Shown: one piece after another, positions 27,164-34,307 of the stretch
Numbering within the stretch: position 1 is the first letter of the stretch
How the letters are laid out: the number at the start of each line of letters is the position of its first letter
DNA from: Rhizobium leucaenae USDA 9039
Lineage (GTDB): Bacteria; Pseudomonadota; Alphaproteobacteria; Rhizobiales; Rhizobiaceae
DNA length: 64,000 nucleotides
Reading direction: 5' to 3'
NCBI RefSeq assembly: GCF_000426285.1
Contig: NZ_AUFB01000001.1
Span: 1-64,000, forward strand
Position numbers and translations under genes: made by a program
Notes under the pieces: model-generated
Database searches by the model: none
The model's input: only the letters and a program-made list of their open reading frames with translations
Told to the model about the DNA's origin: nothing

Positions 27164-28153
27164 GTGCTCACCTCATCCAACACGCCGCTCGATATCGATC
27201 TGCTGGTACTTCCGGAAACGAACCTGATTCTGATCGCTTCGGTGATAGAACCTTTGCGCGGGGCCAACCGCATTTCCGGAGCGGAGATCTATCGCTGGCG
27301 CTTGTTTACGCCTGACGGTTCGCCCGTCGAAACGACGAGCCACATCCCGGTTCCCGCGTCCGGCGCCTTCAAGCCGACCGACTCCGCTCCGCTCTTCGTG
27401 CTCGCGAGCTACAATTGGCGGCGCAGCGCGACGCAGGTGCTGAAAATGCAGATATCGCAGGCGGCGCGCTATCGCTCGATGGTCGCGGGCATTGAATCCG
27501 GCAGTTGGCTGCTGGCGGAAGCAAGCCTCCTCGACAATGTATCGGCGGCTGTCCATTGGGAGGATTTCGACGATTTCGCGCTAGCCTATCCGCAGGTGCG
27601 TGCCGTCAAGGACCGTTTCGTGATCGACGGCAAGCGCATTACCACCGCCGGCTCATTGCCGACCGTCGACCTGATGCTGGAGATCATTCGGCGCCGGCAG
27701 GGCTATTCGCTCGCACTCGAAGTCAGCCGGCTTTTCATCTACGAGCCGGCCAACACGCAGAGCGCGGTAGAACTTTCACCGTCGACCGCCGGCCTGCGCA
27801 TGCGGGATCCGCGCGTCGCACAAGCGGTGCGGCTGATGGAAGAAAACATCGAGCAACCGCTGATCCTGACGCGCCTTGCGCGACGCATCGGCCTTAGTGC
27901 CCGCCATCTCCAGGCCCTTTTCCAGGAAAGCATCGGCGCTCCTCCGCATGTGCATTACTTGGCTCTTCGGCTCAATGCGGCGCGGCGCAAGGTGATCGAG
28001 ACGAAGGAGTCCTTCGCGGAAATCGCCGCGGCCACGGGTTTCAACTCCGCCTCGGCATTTTCCCGCAGCTATCGCGCCAGCTTTTCGGAAAGTCCCTCGG
28101 GCACTCGGCGGCGCTTGCGCGGGCGCTCTATGGCTGCAGCAGAGCCGACATAG
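27164..28153 (+). CDS. GlxA-family regulator: DJ-1/PfpI-like domain plus AraC helix-turn-helix
   Basis: This protein of about 329 residues has an N-terminal DJ-1/PfpI-like sensor (DIDLLVLPETNLILIASVIEPL, read in two parts, then GIESGSWLLAEASLLDN). A C-terminal double helix-turn-helix of the AraC type follows (LILTRLARRIGLSARHLQALF, then ATGFNSASAFSRSYRASF). GlxA-type proteins control carnitine and betaine catabolism in Pseudomonas (CdhR, GbdR), and it faces the carnitine genes here. The GTG at 27164 has GGAG 7 nt upstream; the ATG at 27158 has the same GGAG only 1 nt away, so I prefer GTG. Its 3' end overlaps the convergent LysR gene by 26 bp. Confidence 0.88.
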   Translation: MLTSSNTPLDIDLLVLPETNLILIASVIEPLRGANRISGAEIYRWRLFTPDGSPVETTSHIPVPASGAFKPTDSAPLFVLASYNWRRSATQVLKMQISQAARYRSMVAGIESGSWLLAEASLLDNVSAAVHWEDFDDFALAYPQVRAVKDRFVIDGKRITTAGSLPTVDLMLEIIRRRQGYSLALEVSRLFIYEPANTQSAVELSPSTAGLRMRDPRVAQAVRLMEENIEQPLILTRLARRIGLSARHLQALFQESIGAPPHVHYLALRLNAARRKVIETKESFAEIAAATGFNSASAFSRSYRASFSESPSGTRRRLRGRSMAAAEPT

Positions 28154-29003
28154 GCTGAAAGGCTTCGCGCACCATTTCCGCGAGCTCCTGGATCGCCTCG
28201 CTGGAATGATAGGGATTGCGGCGAAGGACGACGCGCGAGGAATCGACCGGCGGAAAGCCGTCATCGCTCATCAGTTCCCGGCAACCATGCGGGATGTTGC
28301 TGCGGGACAATGTGGTGACGGCGAGGCCGGCGGAGACGGCGTTTTTCAGGCCGGAGCTGGTATCGGCAACAAAAGCGATGCGATAGGGTCGCGCCTGCTG
28401 CTCCAGGGAACGCAGGGCAAAATCCCGCGCCCAAGTCGAGTTCCGGTATGTCGCAACGGGCAGCGGTGTCGCATCATGCAGCCGGTGCACCAACGACGTC
28501 ACCCAGACGGTCGGATCAATGCAGAGCACCTCTCCCGTGGTCTGCTTGCTCCAGTCGAAGACCACGGCGAGATCGAGTTCGTCCTTCTCCAGGGCGGCAA
28601 GATTTCGGGCGGTGTAGTCGCAGGAAACGGTCACTTCGACAGCAGGATGCCGGACGGCGAAGGCGGCAAGCGCCGCCGGCAGGACGGTCTGGCTGTACTC
28701 CTCCGGAATTCCGATGCGGACAGGTCCGTTCAGCGGCTTGGTTCGGATGGTCGCGGCTGCCTCGTTCAACAGGTCGACGATCCGCCGAGCATAGGGAAGC
28801 AACTGATTTCCGGATCGGGTCAACACGACCCCGCGTGCGCTTCTTTCGAACAGCGCCTCGCCGACAATTTCCTCCAGGCGTTTGATCTGGGCACTGACGG
28901 CCGATTGCGTGCGGCCGATGCGTTGCGCCGCAACGGAAAAATTCAACGTCTCGCTAATGACGAGAAACGTTCGGAGCAGATCGCTTTCGATGGGTTCGCG
29001 CAT
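28128..29003 (-). CDS. LysR-family transcriptional regulator
   Basis: This 291-residue regulator has a winged helix-turn-helix at residues 8-65 (LLRTFLVISETLNFSVAAQRIGRTQSAVSAQIKRLE, read in blocks). A periplasmic-binding-protein-like effector domain follows (PVRIGIPEEYSQTVLPAALAAF from about residue 92). I start at the ATG at 29003 because the helix-turn-helix then begins at the usual distance. It is divergent from the EamA exporter at 29120, the common LysR arrangement, so it likely controls that gene. The 117-bp gap should hold both promoters. The inducer is unknown. Confidence 0.87.
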   Translation of the reverse strand: MREPIESDLLRTFLVISETLNFSVAAQRIGRTQSAVSAQIKRLEEIVGEALFERSARGVVLTRSGNQLLPYARRIVDLLNEAAATIRTKPLNGPVRIGIPEEYSQTVLPAALAAFAVRHPAVEVTVSCDYTARNLAALEKDELDLAVVFDWSKQTTGEVLCIDPTVWVTSLVHRLHDATPLPVATYRNSTWARDFALRSLEQQARPYRIAFVADTSSGLKNAVSAGLAVTTLSRSNIPHGCRELMSDDGFPPVDSSRVVLRRNPYHSSEAIQELAEMVREAFQPMSALLQP

Positions 29004-29119
29004 GGGCACGCCACAAAAATTTCCGATGGCACATATCTCTACTATTCGTTTGTCTGATGTCAAATATCGGCGCACACAGGGGCAGGCCGTTCAGGTGCTT
29101 CGCTCCCGAGATACCGCAC

Positions 29120-30028
29120 ATGACCATTCAGACCCCCTCCCGATCCTTCTCCGCCAATGAGCACGAAAAGGGCGTCGCTCTCGTCGTTGCGGCAACGCTC
29201 GCCTGGAGCGCCAGCGGCGTCTATACGCGGCTGCTGACGACGGACATCTGGACGGCGATCGCATGGCGCTCTCTGTTCGGCGGATTGTTCCTGCTGATCC
29301 CGAGCCTCTTTCTCGAAGGCGGCTTCTCGCGTCGCCAGTGGAGCTCGATCTTTCATCCGTCAGGGCTTGCGATGATCGCCTGCCAGACCTTCAGCCAGGC
29401 CTGCTTCATCGGTGCGCTCTATATGACCACGGTTGCGAACGTGACCATGATCTACGCTACGGCGCCTTTCATCGCCGCTTTGCTCGGCTGGGCGATCCTG
29501 AAGGAGCGCGTGCCCAGGCGCACCCTTGTTGCCGGCAGCGTCTGCCTAGTCGGCGTGGCGATCATCGTTGCCGCCTCGATCGGCGGCGGCACCGGCCTCG
29601 GTGATCTCCTGGCGCTCGGTATGACAGTATCTTTCGCCCTGATCATCGTCATTCCGCGTATCGATCGCAGCGCGCCGAGCCTGCCGCCGACCATCGTCAG
29701 CGCCTTCCTGACGCTCGTCATCTTCGCGCCGTTCGGCTCGGTCGGTTCACTCGATCTGCACAACTGGCTGGTGCTTGCCGCTTTCGGGGCAACCAATTTC
29801 TCCTTTGCGCTCGTCCTGTTCCTCGCCGGTGCGAAGCGCATGCCGCCCGCGGAAGCTGCTCTTATCGGGACAATGGAGATCGTGCTCACGCCTTTCTGGG
29901 TCTGGTTGTTCTTTTCCGAAAGGCCGCCGCTTGCGACGTTCTTCGGCGGCGCCATCATCCTTGCCACGGTCCTCTGGCACACGTTCATCGACCTAAAGCA
30001 AAGCCGGCGCAGCCATCCACCGGGGTAG
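29120..30028 (+). CDS. EamA/DMT-family membrane exporter
   Basis: This membrane protein of 302 residues has two EamA repeats and about ten hydrophobic helices. The first repeat contains ALVVAATLAWSASGVYTRLL and NVTMIYATAPFIAALLGWAILKE. The second contains WLVLAAFGATNFSFALVLFLAGAKRMPPAEAALIGTMEIVLTPFWVWLFF, read in parts. The family exports amino acids, nucleosides or drugs; the substrate here is not predictable. I start it at the ATG at 29120; an upstream frame from 29057 lacks similarity. Confidence 0.87.
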   Translation: MTIQTPSRSFSANEHEKGVALVVAATLAWSASGVYTRLLTTDIWTAIAWRSLFGGLFLLIPSLFLEGGFSRRQWSSIFHPSGLAMIACQTFSQACFIGALYMTTVANVTMIYATAPFIAALLGWAILKERVPRRTLVAGSVCLVGVAIIVAASIGGGTGLGDLLALGMTVSFALIIVIPRIDRSAPSLPPTIVSAFLTLVIFAPFGSVGSLDLHNWLVLAAFGATNFSFALVLFLAGAKRMPPAEAALIGTMEIVLTPFWVWLFFSERPPLATFFGGAIILATVLWHTFIDLKQSRRSHPPG

Positions 30029-30240
30029 AAATCCCAGGGGGCAGCGCGGTATGACGCAACCGACATCAGCGATAAATATTCGCCTGTGAGTTGCGCTTCG
30101 TTCAGCTACCGTTCATTTAGCGAAATGCAAATAAACCTTCGCCGCAACGCCTTGCGGCTGACCGAGGCTCGGCTACCGATACAGCTCACGAGGCAGGTGG
30201 TCGAGCCTCTCAAGTCCCCCAAGGAGCAGGGATAACCGGC

Positions 30241-30381
30241 ATGCGGCTGCTTTTCGCTTTGACTGACTGGATCCTGAATCGGCGCCGAAAGTGGGTAGAG
30301 CAGGAGACCATTCAATATTCCGCCGATGACCCATGGATTCTCCGACAGATCGAAGAGTTCGAGCGAGAACTAAAGCCATAA
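30241..30381 (+). CDS. Hypothetical 46-residue protein
   Basis: An ATG at 30241 opens a 46-codon frame ending TAA at 30381. The product starts MRLLFALTDWILNRRRKW and ends EEFERELKP: a short amphipathic or hydrophobic N-terminus, a basic patch and an acidic helical tail. AAGGAG lies about 16 nt upstream, longer than ideal. I do not recognise a family. It stands alone between the EamA gene and the convergent thiD, in a stretch (30029-30434) that otherwise shows nothing. Confidence 0.45.
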   Translation: MRLLFALTDWILNRRRKWVEQETIQYSADDPWILRQIEEFERELKP

Positions 30382-30434
30382 AGCGACGCGAAGGTGAGGG
30401 GCCGACCTGTGGACTCGTCCGCTCCCGTTCGCGC

Positions 30435-31238
30435 CTATGCCGACCATAGCGCATAAAAGTGTTGCACCGGACCGTGGCCGGTTCCGACCGACAGCGTCTC
30501 GGCTGACGCAACAGCGCCTGCGAGATAATCTTTAGCGATGGCGACGGCTTCCGGCAGCGCCGAGCCCTTGGCGATCTCCGCTGCCAAAGCGCTGGATAGG
30601 GTGCAGCCGGTTCCATGCGTTTTCGTGGTGGGAACACGGGCAGCCTCAAACCAGGTCAAATCCTCCGGACTTGCCAGCACATCCGGGCTTTCATCGCCAG
30701 CAAGATGCCCGCCCTTGACCAGAACGGCGCGCGGGCCAAGCCGCATAAGCGCTTCCGCCTGCCGCGCCATCGTCTCGCGATTTTCGGCAACCGGCTCATG
30801 CAGAAGTGCGGCTGCCTCCGGCAGATTGGGCGTCAGGAGCGTGGCCAGCGGAAGAAGCCGCTCGGTCAAAATGTCGACGGCATCCGCGGCGAGTAGCGCA
30901 GTCCCTCCCTTGGCGATCATCACCGGATCGAGCACGACCGGAACGTCTCGATGGGGAGCAAGCGCATCGGCAACCGCTTCGGCGATTGCGGCGTTGGCAA
31001 TCATACCGATCTTGACGGCATTGACGCGCACATCGGCAAATATGGCCTTGATCTGTTCGGCCACGAACTCCGCAGGAACAGAGTGGACGCCGGAAACGCC
31101 TTGCGTGTTCTGGGCCGTCAACGCGGTCAGCGCCGCCATGCCGTAGACGCCACGGGCCGAAAATGCCTTCAGGTCGGCCTGAATGCCGGCGCCGCCGGAA
31201 GGATCGGAGCCGGCGATGGAGAGGACGTTTCGGATCAT
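30435..31238 (-). CDS. thiD: Hydroxymethylpyrimidine/phosphomethylpyrimidine kinase
   Basis: This 267-residue ribokinase-fold enzyme phosphorylates HMP and HMP-P for thiamine synthesis or salvage. The N-terminus IRNVLSIAGSDPSGGAGIQADLKAF, read in parts, is diagnostic. PVVLDPVMIAKGG (about 105-117) and the anion-hole block KTHGTGCTLSSALAAEIAKG near the C-terminus are intact. Translation starts at ATG 31238, which overlaps the stop of the short thiM remnant (ATGA), so the two are translationally coupled. A TPP riboswitch lies about 190 nt upstream. No thiE or complete thiM adjoins it. Confidence 0.93.
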   Translation of the reverse strand: MIRNVLSIAGSDPSGGAGIQADLKAFSARGVYGMAALTALTAQNTQGVSGVHSVPAEFVAEQIKAIFADVRVNAVKIGMIANAAIAEAVADALAPHRDVPVVLDPVMIAKGGTALLAADAVDILTERLLPLATLLTPNLPEAAALLHEPVAENRETMARQAEALMRLGPRAVLVKGGHLAGDESPDVLASPEDLTWFEAARVPTTKTHGTGCTLSSALAAEIAKGSALPEAVAIAKDYLAGAVASAETLSVGTGHGPVQHFYALWSA

Positions 31239-31369
31239 GGGCGTCCCTTTCTGATCCAGCCGATGGACAGCGAGTCGGAGATCGCGGCGAAGTTGGTGAT
31301 GCATGGAACCAGCGGAGGGTTTGTCCGAACGGCCATTAGCAGCGGATCGAGAGTGGTGTTGTTTTGCAT
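31235..31369 (-). pseudogene. thiM: thiM remnant: 44-codon in-frame relic of hydroxyethylthiazole kinase
   Basis: Between riboswitch and thiD an ATG at 31369, with GGAAGG 8 nt upstream, opens a 44-codon frame. Its product MQNNTTLDPLLMAVRTN followed by PPLVPCITNF matches the ThiM N-terminus. It then jumps to AAISDSLSIGWIRKGRP, which resembles a later ThiM segment, and stops. Intact ThiM has about 265 residues, so roughly 220 are missing, including the thiazole- and ATP-binding parts. The stop overlaps the thiD start, as thiM-thiD coupling would require. The relic therefore appears to be an internal in-frame deletion retained as a translated leader. Confidence 0.7.
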
Positions 31370-31394
31370 ATCGCGCCTTCCGAGGGGGGGAGAC

Positions 31395-31509
31395 GCGGAG
31401 GATGACGGTAAGAGCCCGCCGAGACCCCGAGCGACTTCCTCCGCCAGCATTATCCGGTTCAGGTTCAAAGGGTACTTCTCAGCCCATCATGCGACGGGCG
31501 CCCCTGTCT
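31395..31509 (-). promoter_or_regulatory. TPP riboswitch (THI element) controlling the thiM remnant and thiD
   Basis: On the minus strand the conserved THI-box cores are present in order: AGGGGCGCCC, GGGCTGAGAAGTACCC, TTGAACCTGAACCGGATAAT and GCTGGCGGAGGAAG. This places the aptamer at about 31509-31430. A downstream segment UCCUCCGC (31402-31395) is the exact complement of GCGGAGGA in the aptamer 3' side (31444-31437), so the two can pair as alternative structures. This suggests the switching element ahead of the ribosome binding site at 31379-31374. High TPP should lower thiD expression. Confidence 0.92.
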
Positions 31510-31562
31510 CTCATCGCCATCTTTCTCGCAGAGAACGGCCACCCTGTCATCAGCAAATCGTT

Positions 31563-33041
31563 CTAGTGGTGGTGCCCCATATCTGGCCCGTGTTCCGGCT
31601 TCCTGATAAACAGCGCAGCTACGATCGCTCCCAGTGAGATGACCATCCCGCAGAGAAATGCCGCCTTGATGCCGCCGGTCGTTGCGGCTAGCGCGTTGGC
31701 GCCGCCGGCGGAGAGGCTGGTGGCCCGCAAGGTCATGATCGCGACGAACAGGGCGGTGCCGGCTGCGCCGGCGACCTGTTGGGTCGTGCCGAGCATGGCG
31801 CTGCCGTGCGAATAGAGGTTTGGCGGCAGCGATCCCAGGCTGACGGTGAACAGCGGCGTAAACATCAGCGCGAGACCGATGCTCAGCACCATATGGGCGA
31901 TCAACAGCATCCAGAACGGCGTATCCTGCTGTATGAAGACCAGCCCGCCCATCACCGTGCTGAGGATGATCGCTCCCGGAATGATCAGCGGCGCCGGACC
32001 GTATTTGTCGAAGAGACGCCCGACCGTCGGCGCGCAAAGGCCCATGATCAGCCCGCCGGGCAGTAGCAACAGCCCGGTTTGCAGGGTCGACAATCCCAGC
32101 ACATTTTGCAGATAGATAGGCAACAGAATGAAGACGCCGAACATCGACATCATCAATATGGCCATCATGGCCGCGGCAATCGTGAATGTCTTTGTGGTCA
32201 AGGTGCGCAGATCGAGCAGCGCTCTCTCCTGTTTTTGCAATTGCAACTGCCGCACTATGAAAACCGCGATGACGAGGGCGCCGGTCAGGAGTGGAATCCA
32301 TGGCGATACCGCCGGCGGATGGAGTGCCGCTTCGCCCAATCCGCTAAGGCCATAGACAAAACCGCCGAAGCCGATGGCGGAGAGAAAGATCGAAAGAATA
32401 TCGATCGGCGCAGTGGTCGGAACCGTCACATTCTTGATCCGCAAGGCGCCAAGCGCCAATGCGGAGAGGGCGATCGGTAGCACCAGAAGGAACAGCCAGC
32501 GCCATTCGAGTGTGGAAAGAATGAGGCCGGAAATGGTTGGTCCGATGGCCGGCGCTACCGAAATGACGACCGAGATATTGCCCATGGTCCTGCCGCGGGA
32601 TTCCGTTGGCACCAAGGTCATTACCGTCGTCATCAGCAGCGGCATCATGATTGCCGTACCCGAAGCCTGCACGATGCGGCCGATGACAATGACGGCAAAC
32701 CCCGGCGCCAGCGCCGATATCAGCGTGCCGGCGCTGAATAGCGACATGGCAAGAATGAAGACCGGCCGCGTGTTGAGGCGTTGCAGCAGATATCCGGTGA
32801 CAGGGATGACGACGGCCATGGTCAGCATGAAGGCAGTGGTCAGCCACTGGGCAGCACTTGCGGTGATATCGAGATCAGCCATCAGATGGGGTAGCGCGAC
32901 ACCCATGATGGTTTCGTTGAGAATGACGACGAACGCCGACACCAGCAGCAGCGCTATAACGAGTTTGTTGCGGGCACTATGGTCTTCCACGGCGGGTACA
33001 TCCTGTTCCGCATCGGCAATAGTCTGGCTATCGGTCATCAT
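31563..33041 (-). CDS. MFS drug-efflux transporter, DHA2 (EmrB/QacA) family
   Basis: This membrane protein of about 492 residues has 14 predicted helices. It shows the DHA2 pattern: VVILNETIMGVALPHLMADL in helix 1, SAAQWLTTAFMLTMAVVIPVTGYL, then RIVQASGTAIMMPLL, and motif C as GPTISGLILS. It carries a hydrophilic acidic N-terminus. Unlike the 38901 protein it has no HlyD partner next to it. Two ATG codons at 33041 and 33038 are possible starts; the frame also extends to 33074. Its 3' end lies 54 nt before the riboswitch on the same strand with no obvious terminator. Confidence 0.88.
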   Translation of the reverse strand: MMTDSQTIADAEQDVPAVEDHSARNKLVIALLLVSAFVVILNETIMGVALPHLMADLDITASAAQWLTTAFMLTMAVVIPVTGYLLQRLNTRPVFILAMSLFSAGTLISALAPGFAVIVIGRIVQASGTAIMMPLLMTTVMTLVPTESRGRTMGNISVVISVAPAIGPTISGLILSTLEWRWLFLLVLPIALSALALGALRIKNVTVPTTAPIDILSIFLSAIGFGGFVYGLSGLGEAALHPPAVSPWIPLLTGALVIAVFIVRQLQLQKQERALLDLRTLTTKTFTIAAAMMAILMMSMFGVFILLPIYLQNVLGLSTLQTGLLLLPGGLIMGLCAPTVGRLFDKYGPAPLIIPGAIILSTVMGGLVFIQQDTPFWMLLIAHMVLSIGLALMFTPLFTVSLGSLPPNLYSHGSAMLGTTQQVAGAAGTALFVAIMTLRATSLSAGGANALAATTGGIKAAFLCGMVISLGAIVAALFIRKPEHGPDMGHHH

Positions 33042-33526
33042 GCTGCTGCCTTGGATTGAATTGACACGGAGCAATAGACATTGCCCGAGACGATAAGTCG
33101 TTTGATTTTTCTCGTATGACGAACGGCTGCGTGAAAATGCGACACGCCCAGCGAATTATTTTCGCGCCGATGGCCGGAGAACAATCTGCACAGTTGCAAT
33201 TCCCGGCTCGCTCACGGCCAAGAATGGCAATGCGTTGGCGAAGGTCAACCCCAAAAGATGTTTCGAAGGGCAGGCTGCGAAAAAGACCTTTAGCAACTCG
33301 GAGCGGCTGGAACTCTTCGATCATCCCGGCCGCTGCTCGACGGCTAGGGACGAAGAAGGCAAGGAAGTTAAGATTCCGCTGAGCGACCCATGCACTTCTT
33401 GCATGGGTGCAGTGTAGCCTTGGCGCTGCAATATCAGAAGGTCCGATATTATATAGCAGTCATCGAAGCGAAGGGAGCGCCACGGACGGCAGCTCAGCTT
33501 CGAATGCCCAAAGAAAGGGGACCATC
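33042..33526. other. Gene-poor gap with the upstream region of the DUF1127 gene
   Basis: This 485-bp stretch lies between the divergent MFS and DUF1127 genes. Short frames on the plus strand (for example 33235-33417) show no recognisable family. Near the right end, AATATC and GATATT at about 33429-33450 form an inverted repeat with a 9-bp spacer, followed by the AT-rich TATTATAT. This could be the promoter/operator of the DUF1127 gene, but I cannot assign a sigma factor with confidence. Confidence 0.35.
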
Positions 33527-33673
33527 ATGAACATCGCACGCTCTTTCAACAACTGGCGCAAGTATCGTCAAACGGTCGCCGAACTGGGCCGTATGTCCAC
33601 GCGCGAACTGAATGACCTCGGCATTGGCCGCGGCGACATTCACAACATTGCCCGTGGGGCGGTCGTTCGCTAA
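33527..33673 (+). CDS. DUF1127 (YjiS-like) small arginine-rich protein
   Basis: This 48-residue protein starts MNIARSFNNWRKYRQTV and continues AELGRMSTRELNDLGIGRGDI, the DUF1127 core. Small DUF1127 proteins in alphaproteobacteria are RNA-associated and affect small-RNA stability and metabolism; in Rhodobacter sphaeroides one (CcaF1) is co-transcribed with CCUCCUCCC-containing sRNAs. The ATG at 33527 follows AAAGAAAGGGG by 7 nt. A terminator-like hairpin and a hairpin array with the same loop motif follow, so the Rhodobacter arrangement seems to be conserved. Confidence 0.9.
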   Translation: MNIARSFNNWRKYRQTVAELGRMSTRELNDLGIGRGDIHNIARGAVVR

Positions 33674-33708
33674 CGGCTCACAACGCATCCATACTTCGAC
33701 ATTTTGTC

Positions 33709-33739
33709 AGCGCCTGCTTCCTCCCGAGCGGGCGCTTTT
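33709..33739 (+). terminator. Intrinsic terminator with CCTCCC loop after the DUF1127 gene
   Basis: AGCGCCTGC (33709-33717) pairs with GCGGGCGCT (33728-33736) around the 10-nt loop TTCCTCCCGA, and TTTT follows. It is a normal 9-bp terminator stem 35 nt after the DUF1127 stop. The loop repeats the CCUCCC motif of the downstream hairpin array, so it could itself act as a motif-bearing 3'-UTR RNA. Confidence 0.75.
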
Positions 33740-33884
33740 GTTTGTGCGTTCCGCCGGCCTCTTCCTGCATTCCAATTAAGACGGATCTCGCGATAGCTTC
33801 CTGCTTTTCGCATAACGCATGCCTGCTCTGCAAAGAAATGCCTATGAACTGAGCAAATCTCCGATATGATGTACCTATCGAAGC

Positions 33885-34031
33885 GATGCACCTCCTCCCG
33901 CATCCCTTCGTAGTGCAGACGACCTACTCCTCCTCCCAAGGTCGTCTGCGGGAACGGTGGCACTCCTCCTCCCAGCTACCGTTCGGTTCTTGACGAAAGC
34001 CTGCCGCATCTCCTCCCGCGGCAGGCTTTTT
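33885..34031 (+). ncRNA. Array of four stem-loops with CUCCUCCC loops (cuckoo/CcsR-type sRNAs)
   Basis: Four consecutive hairpins each expose CUCCUCCC in the loop. H1 is GATGC/GCATC (33885-33904). H2 is GCAGACGACC/GGTCGTCTGC (33915-33949). H3 is GAACGGTGGC/GCTACCGTTC with one G-U pair (33952-33984). H4 is AGCCTGCCGC/GCGGCAGGCT (33998-34027), followed by a T tract ending at 34031, which makes it an intrinsic terminator. The loop motif can pair with Shine-Dalgarno-like GGAGG and mimics the 16S anti-SD. The position downstream of DUF1127 matches the cuckoo RNA family of alphaproteobacteria. Stems differ in sequence but loops are identical, which argues for selection on the loop. Confidence 0.82.
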
Positions 34032-34307
34032 CGTTTGGAGATTAGGCAGGGCCAGAAGAGCCGGGCTGGCCGATTCTCGCTATTGGCAGATGTCAGCGCC
34101 CTCCCGCGGGTCGAGAGCCAGTACTGCGCTCGCCAAACCACCCTTTCGCGCGTACGAACTCGGCACTGCGGGCACCGTTCATCGGCAAGTCAGCTTCGCT
34201 CCATCTTGTTTGTCCTAATGTTCCCTGCCCGAAACCATCTGCGGGTTAAGTGGAGATCGCGGCACTCAAAGTGCTCGATTTCAGGACTGTGAGAGGAATG
34301 TTTTTGC

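Noticed and set aside
31370..31468. Upstream extension of the thiM relic frame to an ATG at 31468
   Set aside because: That ATG lies inside the TPP aptamer core (ATAATGCTGG), where RNA structure is conserved; the ATG at 31369 has a ribosome binding site and starts the ThiM-like sequence.
33235..33417. 60-codon frame in the MFS-DUF1127 gap
   Set aside because: No ribosome binding site of note and no family resemblance; it runs into the presumed promoter region of the DUF1127 gene.
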